Notes: generated from the sequence alone by a model not told the origin. A DNA stretch of 64,000 bases from CAZJKO01 sp964546995 (GCA_964546995.1 CAZJKO010000002.1:1-64000), one strand, 5' to 3'; shown: positions 15,611 to 24,963, counted from the first letter of the stretch. A program made the numbers and translations.

Positions 15611-17018
15611 AAATCATCAAAAAGAAATATCTCTAGGCCTCTATCTCTTAGGATTCACTACTCTAATACTCTTGTTTACTCACACTGGATTCGACTATTT
15701 TTGGCATAAAAAAGCAGGAGAAATCATGATGAACGAAAAAAGAATTCTAACAGTAGACCTTTTCAGTTGGACTGCCTATCAGAAACCGTGGATTTCTCAT
15801 GAATGGCTAAGTGAAATAATCTTATATTTGTACCATATCATATTTAAAGGTCATAGCATCACTCTATACTGTGGAACCTTTTTACTAATACTCTATTTCT
15901 TTCTTTATATGACGAATAAAAAAGCAATGTTAAAAAACGTTCGTTTCACTATCATTTGGTTCTTCTTAAGTACTTTTATGATCGGAGGAAGCATCGCCCC
16001 AAGACCACAGATGATCAGTTATGTATTGCTTGCTATCACACTCTTTTTACTCTATCAAAAAAAGAACGATGAAAACAACAAAACCATTTATCTTCTACCA
16101 ATCGTTTCAATCATTTGGGCAAACGTCCATGGTGGCTCATCGAACCTTCCCTACCTATTAAGTCTCATTTTCTTTTTAAGTAGCATGATTTCCATTAATC
16201 AAGAAAAAATAGAAAGCAAGTCACAAACAAAAAAACAAACCATTTCTTTTTTAATCGTTACAATTCTATCATTTCTTGCAATAACAATAAATCCACATGG
16301 AATAAAATTACTAACGTACCCTTATGAAAATATGCAAGATAGCTTCATGCTAAATACTATCCAAGAATGGCGTCATTTAAATATCAACAACATAAGCGAC
16401 CTAATCATACTAATCATGCCACTAATAACCATAACAATCTTAATCAAAACCAACAAAAAACACGACATTCTAGATTTAATCGTGCTCTTGCTATTCACTT
16501 ACCTACTTTTCAAAAGTGTAAGATTTGCCCCACTCTTCTTCATTGCAAGCACCTATATTGTATTTAAGTACATCAAAGAAAAACCTTACCACACCAACCT
16601 AAATATCCTACTTCCCATCTTTGGACTAATATTTATCACATTCTTTCTAACCAAAGAAAAAGAACTCCAACTTAGAATAAATGAACCAGTAGTAAGTAAC
16701 GAAATGATCGAAACCATAAAAGAACATCATCCAGAACATCTCTATAATTATTATGATTACGGAGGATATTTAATCGATAAAAACATAAAAGTATTTATCG
16801 ATGGTCGTGCCGACCTTTATTCCAAATATAATTACAAAGACTTCTATCACCTAACCTTTCTAAATCAAAACTATTTAGAAATATTAGAAGAATACAACTT
16901 CGATTATCTCTTAGTCAAAAACCAAACACCACTAGCATATTACTTAAAAAACAATCAAGAATACCAGATCATAAAAGAAGAAAAATCTATAACTCTATAC
17001 AAAAAAGCTTTAGAATAA
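15594..17018 (+). CDS. Multi-pass membrane protein, GT-C glycosyltransferase-like
   Basis: A 474-aa protein with about ten membrane segments and a soluble C-terminal domain of about 120 residues. The first outer loop (FDYFWHKKAGEIM, then VDLFSWTAYQKPWISHEWL) has the Asp and D-x-FSWT/HEWL pattern typical of GT-C-fold lipid-dependent glycosyltransferases, and HGGSSNLPY follows a TM. The C-terminal domain includes YDYGGYLIDKNIKVFIDGR. Substrate cannot be told. The start is inside recX, preceded by AAAGGA, indicating coupling. Confidence 0.6.
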   Translation: MKAWIKNHQKEISLGLYLLGFTTLILLFTHTGFDYFWHKKAGEIMMNEKRILTVDLFSWTAYQKPWISHEWLSEIILYLYHIIFKGHSITLYCGTFLLILYFFLYMTNKKAMLKNVRFTIIWFFLSTFMIGGSIAPRPQMISYVLLAITLFLLYQKKNDENNKTIYLLPIVSIIWANVHGGSSNLPYLLSLIFFLSSMISINQEKIESKSQTKKQTISFLIVTILSFLAITINPHGIKLLTYPYENMQDSFMLNTIQEWRHLNINNISDLIILIMPLITITILIKTNKKHDILDLIVLLLFTYLLFKSVRFAPLFFIASTYIVFKYIKEKPYHTNLNILLPIFGLIFITFFLTKEKELQLRINEPVVSNEMIETIKEHHPEHLYNYYDYGGYLIDKNIKVFIDGRADLYSKYNYKDFYHLTFLNQNYLEILEEYNFDYLLVKNQTPLAYYLKNNQEYQIIKEEKSITLYKKALE

Positions 17019-17038
17019 ACCCTAAAGCCTTTTTTATT
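17007..17038 (+). terminator. Terminator after the GT-C-like gene
   Basis: GCTTTAG-aataaac-CCTAAAGC followed by CTTTTTT; the stem includes the last codons of the gene. The convergent TasA-like gene 2 ends at 17040. Confidence 0.7.
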
Positions 17039-17039
17039 G

Positions 17040-19487
17040 CTATTTATCAATCACGACGACAGCACGAGCACCAAAGCTTGTACCCGTCGTGTTGAAGTTA
17101 CTATTCACGCGACCGCCATAATTCACAAACAATGCAATCGACGACGTACTAGAAGAATATGCCGACATGGTCCAATATCCATAATTGTTTCCGTATTCTC
17201 CTCCAGTTACAGTTACTGTTCCCCCATAACTTGTTGAATTATATAAATAATTATTCATCCATGTGGGACAACTTTGAATAGAACTTGTACATCCTAATCC
17301 TCCTGCTTCTTGCGCTGTAATCATCCGCGCCTTCCCTGTACGCTGTGATAATGTATACAGATTCGCTGTACAACTAACTCCTGAACTATCATATGTACAT
17401 CCTGTAAAAGCATTTGTCTTGAATGTGGTACTCCCAAGCGTATAGGTTTGATCTTTTACATTGGTCCAAGAAGATGTTGCACTCTCCAAAGCTGGTAATA
17501 CCGTTAATGGTCCCTTACTATTATCGGATGCCGCTTCGTACCATGCCGTTTTATAAATCGTATTCTCCCTTTGTTGCATCACTAAAGTATCTCCTTCATC
17601 AAACATAACATGGAAGTATTTTATTTCACTTGCATTGACTTTGTATTTGATAATGGTTCCTGCTGTATACGTTGTCTGTGGTCCAATTTCTACACAAGTA
17701 CTCTCCTCACCTGTTTGACAACTACTTGTATTATATCGATAAACTGCTACAATGTTAGAATTAGCAGGTAAAAGAACTTTAATATTTCCATTTGGATGAG
17801 ATACGGTTCCTCCTACAAATGTTGCACTACTACTTCCTCCTGTAATACTCTTCCAATCGAAACTTCTTCCTGTTTTATTATCGATAGTAACTAATCCCTT
17901 GTTACTTGTTGCACTTTTATAGAACGCATTCGTTCCAATTGATGTAACTGTCGTTGGAATAATAATACTAGTTAGATTATTATTTAGGAACACTTCATTT
18001 CCTATGGTTGTTGTACCACTAGGTATCACCACACTAACTAAATTGTTATATGCCATCGATTTTGATCCAAGTGTTTTAACACTAGTTGGAATAATGACAT
18101 TTGTCGTTTTTGCTCCTCCATAACTAACTAACACACTCGTATTGTTACTTCCATCACTATTCTTTTGATAGAAGAAAGCATTACTATCAGGGAGTTTATT
18201 GTTATTGAAAGCAGCATTCCCTAAATAAGTTAATGAGCTTGGTACTTCAACATTCATTAAATTGTTATTAGCAAATGCTTGAGTACCAATTGATGTAACT
18301 GTCTCCGGGATAACGACACTCGTTATCTTTTTATTTTCAAAAGCATTATTTCCAATCGCTAATACTTCCGTTCCGCCAATTGTATTGGGTATCGTAACAT
18401 CACGAATCGTTTGATAGCCTTCACTATTTCCTTCATAACATAAATAATTACTTATCGTTCCAGTACTTGAATCAAATACAAAACAACTTTCTCTTACTGC
18501 CGATTCTTTCATTTGTGCTCTTAAACTAGCTTGTAGTGAATAACTATTTGCTTCTTCCTCACTTACACTCTCATCGATCCATAGTCTTAGTTCATATTCA
18601 TTTGTTGTCCCTGCTTCGATCTTTCCTGTATCTAACACTCGTTCTCCTTCTACTAGAGTATTAGATAACGTATCAATGGGCATAGCTTCCTGATTCTTAA
18701 CGAGTTGGTATTTTACTTTATCTGAAGGTGCTCCCACACTTCGCATTCTAAACGTACTAACATCATCTAATGTTACAGTATAATTACTTACATCACTTGA
18801 TGTATTCTTTAATGAAAAGCGATATGGTTCTAGTTTCACACCTTCTTCATCAGTAGTTGGTACATTTCCATCTTCACTAAAACCAATCTCATTCGTTCCT
18901 AAAATATTCATGTTCAAGTTTTCTTCATTTAATACTGTCTCTGTTACTTGTGTTCCTACTACTCTTAGTTTTCCTCTTAATACTTGGCCCATCACTTCAT
19001 TAGAGGCATTTTTATCAATCCATAGTCTTAGATCATAAGTAATCGTTTGTCCACCTTTAATGGTACCATGATCTAAGATTCGATTTGGATTTACCCCTAA
19101 AGCAGAAAGTAAAGCAGTTTTTGTTCTTGTGTCTTTCACGAGATTGTACTTTACCTTATTATCCGCCATTCTTGTTTCATTTTCTTCTAAAGCGATATCA
19201 TCAAAGTAGATTGTATACTCTACATACTCACTTCCTTCATTAATTAAAGTGAAGTGATAGGGATCTAACTTCTCTCCATCTTCGTCCAACATCGGAACTG
19301 CTTTATCTTCATTGATTCCAATACTATTTTCTTCATCTAATCTTAACGAAAGTGTTCCTGATTTTAATACATTTACTTTGGTTCCATTTAAGGTAAGTGT
19401 GAACCATGCGTAGCTTCCTCCGATCAATAAAACAACTACTAGTAACACACTCATGCAGGTCATGAATATTTTCTTATTCTTTTCCAT
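17040..19487 (-). CDS. TasA/camelysin-like surface protein 2 with leucine-rich repeats
   Basis: An 815-aa exported paralog of 1463-3169. It has the same SipW-type signal (LLIGGSYAWFTLTLNGTK) and two TasA-like domains to about residue 330. A BspA-type leucine-rich (LRR_5) region follows at about 340-560, with repeats such as IGNNAFENKKITSVVIPETV and IGTQAFANNNLMNVEVPSSL. It then rejoins the shared C-terminal domain (GKARMITAQE, YGYWTMSA, GARAVVVI). AGAGGTG precedes the ATG. BspA-type repeats often mediate adhesion, so a surface or matrix adhesin is inferred. Micro-gene 2 lies directly upstream on the same strand. Confidence 0.85.
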   Translation of the reverse strand: MEKNKKIFMTCMSVLLVVVLLIGGSYAWFTLTLNGTKVNVLKSGTLSLRLDEENSIGINEDKAVPMLDEDGEKLDPYHFTLINEGSEYVEYTIYFDDIALEENETRMADNKVKYNLVKDTRTKTALLSALGVNPNRILDHGTIKGGQTITYDLRLWIDKNASNEVMGQVLRGKLRVVGTQVTETVLNEENLNMNILGTNEIGFSEDGNVPTTDEEGVKLEPYRFSLKNTSSDVSNYTVTLDDVSTFRMRSVGAPSDKVKYQLVKNQEAMPIDTLSNTLVEGERVLDTGKIEAGTTNEYELRLWIDESVSEEEANSYSLQASLRAQMKESAVRESCFVFDSSTGTISNYLCYEGNSEGYQTIRDVTIPNTIGGTEVLAIGNNAFENKKITSVVIPETVTSIGTQAFANNNLMNVEVPSSLTYLGNAAFNNNKLPDSNAFFYQKNSDGSNNTSVLVSYGGAKTTNVIIPTSVKTLGSKSMAYNNLVSVVIPSGTTTIGNEVFLNNNLTSIIIPTTVTSIGTNAFYKSATSNKGLVTIDNKTGRSFDWKSITGGSSSATFVGGTVSHPNGNIKVLLPANSNIVAVYRYNTSSCQTGEESTCVEIGPQTTYTAGTIIKYKVNASEIKYFHVMFDEGDTLVMQQRENTIYKTAWYEAASDNSKGPLTVLPALESATSSWTNVKDQTYTLGSTTFKTNAFTGCTYDSSGVSCTANLYTLSQRTGKARMITAQEAGGLGCTSSIQSCPTWMNNYLYNSTSYGGTVTVTGGEYGNNYGYWTMSAYSSSTSSIALFVNYGGRVNSNFNTTGTSFGARAVVVIDK

Positions 19488-19573
19488 TTCTTACACCTCT
19501 ACTCTAATACTCATTATAGTATAACTTCTTTTCTTTTTATTATTTTGTCTAATTTTTAGATATTTATGACACG

Positions 19574-19604
19574 AAAAATACAGAGTACATTCTACCCTGT
19601 ATTT
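19574..19604 (-). terminator. Intrinsic terminator of micro-gene 2
   Basis: On the minus strand AATACAGGGTA / TACTCTGTATT (11 bp, one G-U pair) with a GAATG loop is followed by TTTTT. Compared with copy 1 the inner stem differs on both arms yet still pairs. Confidence 0.75.
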
Positions 19605-19637
19605 TTGCATATTAAAGAAGTGTGAGTCTTTACTTGT

Positions 19638-19685
19638 CTAGTAAGTTGCCCCCCCCCAAGTACGAATTTCTTGACAATTTTTCAT
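19638..19685 (-). CDS. 15-aa micro-ORF 2, MKNCQEIRTWGGATY
   Basis: Second copy of the micro-gene at 61-108. ATG 19685-19683 follows AGGAG by 8 nt, and TAG is at 19640-19638. The length is identical and the last six residues (WGGATY), M1, C4 and Q5 are shared, while residues 2, 3 and 6-9 differ. The nine-G run is at 19649-19657. It lies between ffh and TasA-like gene 2, and its terminator ends about 87 bp before the TasA-like start. The promoter is less clear than in copy 1: TTTACT-17-TATTCT overlaps the ffh end. Function unknown; a peptide, an attenuating leader or an RNA element are all compatible. Confidence 0.6.
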   Translation of the reverse strand: MKNCQEIRTWGGATY

Positions 19686-19743
19686 CCCGTTCACTCCTCA
19701 TATTTTTTACTAAAAGAATACCACAACTGTTAACAAAAGTAAA

Positions 19744-21051
19744 TTAGAATGGCATCTTCATTTTTCCATTAGAAAACTGCTTCATCATTTTTTTCATGTT
19801 CTCAAACTGAATCAATAGTTGATTGACTTCTTGAACACTAAGACCACACCCTTTAGCAATTCTCGTTTTTCGACTTGCCTTGATAATATCGGGATTGCGT
19901 CTTTCCTTAGGCGTCATCGATAAAATAATCGCTTCAATATGCCCTAATTTTTTAGGATCGATCGAAACATTGTTTAAACCCATCTTAGAAGCACCTGGCA
20001 ACATCTTAAGCAAATTTTCAAGAGGTCCTAATTTGCGAATTTGTTTCATGTTAGTAAGAAAATCTTCTAAATCAAATTTTCCACTTTGCATTTTTCTTGC
20101 TGATTTTTCTGCTTCTTTTTCGTCGATGACTTCCGTTGCTTTTTCCACAAGGGAAACGATATCACCCATACCTAAAATTCTTCCAGCCATACGTTCAGGA
20201 TCGAACGGTTCCAATCCATCTAACTTTTCACTAACACCTATCATTTTGATCGGTACATCCGTCAAATGACGAACCGAAAGAGCAACTCCACCTCTCGTAT
20301 CTCCATCTAACTTAGTTAAAATAACACCCGTTAATGGTAATTTATCATGAAAACCCGTAATGACATGAATGGCATCTTGCCCCATCATCGAATCGATAAC
20401 AAGCAATACTTCGTGTGGATGAAGAGCTTCGTTCATCTGTTCCAATTCATCCATCAAGGCATCATCGATATGGAGTCTTCCTGCTGTATCGATTAATATA
20501 TAATCGTATCCGTTTTCTTTTGCTTCCTCGATCGCATGGCGAGCAATCGTAACAGGATCCCCATTTCCTTCCTCGTATACCGGAATTCCAAGCTGAGACC
20601 CAATCTGCTTCAATTGATCGATTGCAGCGGGACGATAGACATCACACGCGACCAAAAGTGGCTTTTTAGCATGCTTCTTCCGCAAGAAATTCGCAAGCTT
20701 CCCGATCGTTGTCGTCTTTCCACTTCCCTGCAATCCCACTAACATGAGAATAGAAGGTTTAGACGACGTGTGAAGAGGACTCGCTTCCCCACCCAAAAGA
20801 TTGGTGAGTTCATCTTTCACAATCTTAACAAACAAATCGCCTGGTCGAATACTCGTCCTAACTTCTTCCCCAAGGGCTTTTTCTTTCACTGTATTCGTAA
20901 ATTCTTTTACTACTTTATAGTTGACATCCGCTTCCAAAAGAGCAAGACGAATTTCTCTCATCATATCGGAAATATTTTCTTCCGTAATTTTTCCATATCC
21001 CTTGATTTTATGAATCGCATTTTGGAGCCGCTCTCCTAAACTTTCAAACAT
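19744..21051 (-). CDS. ffh: Signal recognition particle GTPase Ffh
   Basis: SRP54 homolog that binds signal peptides and SRP RNA and docks on FtsY. The 435-aa product has an N-domain (MFESLGERLQNAI), the G-domain (GLQGSGKTTTIGKLANF, DTAGR, TKLDGDTRGG) and a methionine-rich M-domain ending MKKMMKQFSNGKMKMPF. Length is near the family norm. It is separated from ylxM by a HerA-like gene and a GNAT gene, whereas ylxM-ffh are usually adjacent. Confidence 0.97.
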   Translation of the reverse strand: MFESLGERLQNAIHKIKGYGKITEENISDMMREIRLALLEADVNYKVVKEFTNTVKEKALGEEVRTSIRPGDLFVKIVKDELTNLLGGEASPLHTSSKPSILMLVGLQGSGKTTTIGKLANFLRKKHAKKPLLVACDVYRPAAIDQLKQIGSQLGIPVYEEGNGDPVTIARHAIEEAKENGYDYILIDTAGRLHIDDALMDELEQMNEALHPHEVLLVIDSMMGQDAIHVITGFHDKLPLTGVILTKLDGDTRGGVALSVRHLTDVPIKMIGVSEKLDGLEPFDPERMAGRILGMGDIVSLVEKATEVIDEKEAEKSARKMQSGKFDLEDFLTNMKQIRKLGPLENLLKMLPGASKMGLNNVSIDPKKLGHIEAIILSMTPKERRNPDIIKASRKTRIAKGCGLSVQEVNQLLIQFENMKKMMKQFSNGKMKMPF

Positions 21052-21075
21052 AACCTTTCCCTCCTCAAAATATCA

Positions 21076-22839
21076 TCACGAATGAGTCGTTGTATTCCAA
21101 TTTTTCACAACATCACAATTGCCACTCTTAGGTTCTGGTGATGGCATTGCTAACTTTACAATTAAAGGAATCTTAAATGCTCGACCAAAAGCAAGACAAG
21201 TACCAGATTGTAAACTTTTCTGTTTTTCCACAATCTCTTCTGAAATATTAGGAACCATTTTTTTAATGTATTCGACATCCGTTGGATGGTTCATCTTAAA
21301 AATAAGAAAATTAGAACATTGCGAAATAACTGTATCCGAAAGCTCCACTGGTCTTTGAGAAATAAGTCCTAAAATGAGCCCGTACTTACGTCCTTCTTTT
21401 GCTACTCGATCAAAAATATTGTATCCAATTAAATATTGATCCCGATCATTTTGAATGTAACGATGTGCTTCCTCTACCAAAATATGAAATGGAATCGAAG
21501 CTCGATTAGGAAGTGCCTTCGTAAATTCAAAAAGTAATCTCGTATAAATTTTCGTAATAACTTTCGCAAAATCATCATCGACATCATCTAAATTAATATT
21601 GACAATCTGATATTTTTTCCCATCGGTAATAAGTAATGAGGTAAGGTACTGTTCCAACGTAATGTACTGTTTTACCTCAAAGTATTTCGCATAACTTCCT
21701 GTAATCAAAGAATGAAGACGAACCTTAATCGTAACAGCATCCCCATACGTATTTTCATTGCGAAGCCATCCCTCACTAATCAACGTAAAATTGAGTGCTT
21801 TTTCTAAATCAGGTAACGTATAAAAAGATTCCCCTTTTGGTTCGTAATTATCGAATTCTGGTTTAATGAACCCAGAAACATATTCGGTCAAAAGAACACT
21901 TTCGGTAAATTGACCAGCAGAATCGATTAAAAAACATTCCCGGAATTTTCGAACGTAACCAATTCCCTGTACCGGTGCTTCTAAATTAAATTCCGGTGTC
22001 GAACAACTAGCTAAAATAGAAAAAACATCGTTACGCTTGTTAGGAGACGTCTGATTAGTATATAAAATGGTCATAATTGCCTTAGCAATTAAATGATTCT
22101 TATAAAGGTTGGAATCACTTCCCGTTTCCGCAAAAATGCGAGCCAACTTAAGCATTCTTTCGATAATGGGAAGTTGGGAATGCTCTGTTGCAGAAAGAAG
22201 AAGGGCCAAATCACTAGAATTAAGTAACCAAATAGGTAGACGTAATGCTTCTCCAATCCCATCTGTCTCATTCGTTGTATAAAATTTATAATGATAATTT
22301 GGATTCATTTCGCTAATACTTTGAAAAGCATGATAGTATTCCCCAGAAGAATCGAATAACAACAAATTCGATTTATAAGGAAAGAGTCTCTTATCCAAAA
22401 ACATATTTTGAATAATTCTGGCAATGCCACAACTCTTCCCGCTACCACTATTACCAAAAATAGCAAAGTGATTACTAAAGAAAGCATTCACATCCATATA
22501 AATAGGGTGATCATTGTAAAATGGACTAACACCCAAAAGCATATTACCCGGCTTGTTCTCCCCAACAATAAGAGGAATTTCTTCTTCTTTAATCACCCGA
22601 ATAGAAGCATCGAGTGAAGGTTTACGAATGACTCCTCCAAAAAGAACTCCATTGATAAGTTCTCCTAAAAAACGGACCCTTACAATTCCTTCATTCAAAT
22701 CGTCCACTTCTCCTAGTATCTTTTTATCAGAATCCTCAAAAATAACATGTAAATTCATAAGATTGATGGTAAGTGGCACATCGGGATTCAACTTTACATG
22801 TGCCAAATGATCACTAATATAAACAATTTTATCAAACAT
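21076..22839 (-). CDS. HerA-like hexameric ATPase (HAS-barrel plus DUF87)
   Basis: A 587-aa FtsK/HerA-superfamily ATPase. An N-terminal HAS-barrel (about residues 1-100) precedes Walker A GNSGSGKSCG near 138, Walker B FHILVEEAHRY near 450 and a C-terminal arginine-finger region (ISQRPVELSDTVISQC). HerA proteins pump DNA and often pair with the NurA nuclease; no nurA is adjacent. The gene is 3 bp from the GNAT gene and 24 bp from ffh, so it is transcribed with the SRP genes. DNA-end processing or defence are possible roles. Confidence 0.85.
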   Translation of the reverse strand: MFDKIVYISDHLAHVKLNPDVPLTINLMNLHVIFEDSDKKILGEVDDLNEGIVRVRFLGELINGVLFGGVIRKPSLDASIRVIKEEEIPLIVGENKPGNMLLGVSPFYNDHPIYMDVNAFFSNHFAIFGNSGSGKSCGIARIIQNMFLDKRLFPYKSNLLLFDSSGEYYHAFQSISEMNPNYHYKFYTTNETDGIGEALRLPIWLLNSSDLALLLSATEHSQLPIIERMLKLARIFAETGSDSNLYKNHLIAKAIMTILYTNQTSPNKRNDVFSILASCSTPEFNLEAPVQGIGYVRKFRECFLIDSAGQFTESVLLTEYVSGFIKPEFDNYEPKGESFYTLPDLEKALNFTLISEGWLRNENTYGDAVTIKVRLHSLITGSYAKYFEVKQYITLEQYLTSLLITDGKKYQIVNINLDDVDDDFAKVITKIYTRLLFEFTKALPNRASIPFHILVEEAHRYIQNDRDQYLIGYNIFDRVAKEGRKYGLILGLISQRPVELSDTVISQCSNFLIFKMNHPTDVEYIKKMVPNISEEIVEKQKSLQSGTCLAFGRAFKIPLIVKLAMPSPEPKSGNCDVVKNWNTTTHS

Positions 22840-22842
22840 AAT

Positions 22843-23355
22843 TTATCTCCCCTTTTTACGTTTATTTTCATAATTTAAATTAAACTTTTCAAAACAAATT
22901 CGCCCAACACCATTTAACCCTTGAACATACTCATCGGTATCGTAAGTAAATCCCGCTGCCATCGCCGTCTTCATACTAGGATAATTTCCTTGATCGATAT
23001 CGAGTAAAACTTTTTCCACAGGATAAGTGGAAAACAAGTAATCGCTAATTTCTTCTAGTAGTTTACTTGCATACCCTTTCTTTCTTTTTGAAGGAACAAT
23101 CAAGTACTCGAGATAAATCGAATCTCTCTTAAGTCCACCAAGATAAAGATAGCCAATCAATTCATCGTGGAAAGAAACCAAATAAGCCCTTTCAAAAAAA
23201 GAATTGTTTTGATAACTCGATCGATGAAGTCGCTCAGGAATCTGTTTGACAAATCCCTCTTCATTTCCAAGTGATAATTTCTCAAGAAAAGAACGATGGT
23301 TTTGATTTTCTTGATCAAATACGACTAATTCAAAGGAACCTCCAGGATAGACCAT
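22843..23355 (-). CDS. GNAT-family acetyltransferase
   Basis: A 170-aa protein with the GNAT fold: a LIGYLYLGGL strand, then YLEYLIVPSKRKKGYASKLL containing the acetyl-CoA loop (RxxGYA), then VLLDIDQGNYPSMKTAMAAGF. Substrate unknown. GGAGGAGTG precedes the ATG. It lies between ylxM and the HerA-like gene in a compact operon. Confidence 0.82.
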   Translation of the reverse strand: MVYPGGSFELVVFDQENQNHRSFLEKLSLGNEEGFVKQIPERLHRSSYQNNSFFERAYLVSFHDELIGYLYLGGLKRDSIYLEYLIVPSKRKKGYASKLLEEISDYLFSTYPVEKVLLDIDQGNYPSMKTAMAAGFTYDTDEYVQGLNGVGRICFEKFNLNYENKRKKGR

Positions 23356-23370
23356 AACACTCCTCCTATA

Positions 23371-23655
23371 TCATAAAATATCCTCGATCGCATCTTTCAA
23401 AGCATCGTCTTTCACAAGTGCTAAAACTTGACAACGCTTCTTGTAACACTTTAACTTTTCTTCATAAAACAAAAGCTTTTCAATCGTAAGTTTTAACTGA
23501 TGATGAATCGCATTGCGACTAACGGCATACTTTTCACTTAACTCACCAAAAGAAAGATTCAAAAAATAGTATCCTTCAAAATACTGACGTTGCTTTTCCG
23601 TCAACAATTCTTGGTAGTAGTCATACAAAGTACCATAGTAAATTGTATCTTCCAT
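23371..23655 (-). CDS. ylxM: YlxM, SRP-associated HTH protein
   Basis: A 94-aa protein of the UPF0122/YlxM family: a sigma-70 region-4-like HTH (LTEKQRQYFEGYYFLNLSF, then SELSEKYAVSRNAIHHQL). YlxM stimulates or accompanies the SRP pathway in other Bacillota. ATG 23655 follows GGGAGG and overlaps the stop codon of the previous gene by one base (TAATG). Confidence 0.88.
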   Translation of the reverse strand: MEDTIYYGTLYDYYQELLTEKQRQYFEGYYFLNLSFGELSEKYAVSRNAIHHQLKLTIEKLLFYEEKLKCYKKRCQVLALVKDDALKDAIEDIL

Positions 23656-23906
23656 TACATACCTCCCCACAAACGAGAAAGAAGAACCAAAGCAAGAATA
23701 ATCCCAACTCCACCATATAAATAAGTAAAGACTTTTCTTTTATAAACACGATAGTTGTTGTACGCCATCAAAAACATTGTAACCATAAAACTAGCTTCCA
23801 CATAAATAAGAACAGTAGAATCAAAGCAAGACCATCCAAATAAAATCAGGGAACTAACCGTTAAAACGAACTGTAACAATAACCAAATATCCCATTTTTT
23901 CTTCAT
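23655..23906 (-). CDS. Small membrane protein between ftsY and ylxM
   Basis: An 83-aa protein with three hydrophobic stretches (LLLQFVLTVSSLILFGWSC, VEASFMVTMFLMAYNN, VGIILALVLLSRLW). Its start overlaps the ftsY end (ATGA-type) and its stop overlaps the ylxM start, so it is translationally coupled to both SRP genes. I do not recognise a family. A link to membrane targeting is suggested only by position. Confidence 0.6.
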   Translation of the reverse strand: MKKKWDIWLLLQFVLTVSSLILFGWSCFDSTVLIYVEASFMVTMFLMAYNNYRVYKRKVFTYLYGGVGIILALVLLSRLWGGM

Positions 23907-24901
23907 AACATCATATCCTTAAACAATCCATAAATGTAGGTCTCGATATCGAACGTTTGCAAATCGTCCTTCCCTTCCCCTAAACCAATGTACTTAACAG
24001 GAATAGAAACTTCCTCTTTAATCGCCAAAACGATACCTCCCTTAGCAGTACCATCTAACTTGGTAAGAACAATTCCCGTAATATTCGTAATTTCTTTAAA
24101 ACTCTTCGCTTGACTAATTCCGTTTTGTCCCGTTGTCGCATCGATCACCAAAAGTGTCTCGTGTGGTGCCCCATCGATCAAGGAAGAAATCACTTTATTC
24201 ATCTTTTCTAACTCTTTCATAAGATTAACTTTATTTTGAAGTCTTCCTGCTGTATCGACCAAAACGACATCAAATTCTTCTTTCAGTGCCATTTGAAGTC
24301 CATCAAAAATAACGCTGGAAGGATCGACCCCTTCTTCTTTACCATAGTAAGAAACACCAACGCGTTCACTCCACTTTTGTAACTGACTCGAAGCACCTGC
24401 TCGAAACGTATCTCCTGCGATCAAAAGAACCCGCTTTCCTTCCTCTTTCATCTTGTAAGCAAGTTTCCCAATAGTCGTCGTTTTTCCAACACCATTGACC
24501 CCCACAAACAAAATCACCGTAGGACCACTCGCAGCATAATTGATCTTATCGACCAACACCCCATCATCGACATAGATAATAAAAAGTTCATCGACAATGA
24601 TCTCTTGAAGGAAAGAAGGATCATCGATCTTTTCACTCTTAACTCGAGCCCTCAATCGTTCCATAAACTTCATTACCGTAGAAACGCCAATGTCAGCCAT
24701 AATCAAAATTTCTTCTAATTCTTCAAAGTATTCTTCTGTAATATGGTGATACCGATCTGTAAGATGACTAAGACGTGATACAAAAGACTCTCTCGTCTTG
24801 GTAAGTCCCTTTTCATACACGGCTACTTCTTTTACTTTTTCTTCATCCAACGCATCCTCTTCTTTTTGAAACATCGTCTTAATCTTATGAAATATTCCCA
24901 T
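23903..24901 (-). CDS. ftsY: SRP receptor FtsY
   Basis: Membrane-associated GTPase that receives SRP-ribosome complexes. The 332-aa product has a short acidic A-domain, an NG domain with GVNGVGKTTTIGKLAYKM, DTFRAGA, DTAGR and TKLDGTAKGG. Of the GTG-ATG-ATG-ATG cluster, ATG 24901 has the best spacing from AGGTG. It is the first gene of the ftsY to ffh run. Confidence 0.96.
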   Translation of the reverse strand: MGIFHKIKTMFQKEEDALDEEKVKEVAVYEKGLTKTRESFVSRLSHLTDRYHHITEEYFEELEEILIMADIGVSTVMKFMERLRARVKSEKIDDPSFLQEIIVDELFIIYVDDGVLVDKINYAASGPTVILFVGVNGVGKTTTIGKLAYKMKEEGKRVLLIAGDTFRAGASSQLQKWSERVGVSYYGKEEGVDPSSVIFDGLQMALKEEFDVVLVDTAGRLQNKVNLMKELEKMNKVISSLIDGAPHETLLVIDATTGQNGISQAKSFKEITNITGIVLTKLDGTAKGGIVLAIKEEVSIPVKYIGLGEGKDDLQTFDIETYIYGLFKDMML

Positions 24902-24963
24902 CATCATCACCTAACTAATATTATAACAAAAAAACAAGGAAGAAGAAAAGAAAAACAAAAGAA

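Noticed and set aside
1463..19487. Diversity-generating retroelement acting on the TasA-like C-termini
   Set aside because: No reverse transcriptase, template repeat or adenine-specific difference pattern is visible in the window.
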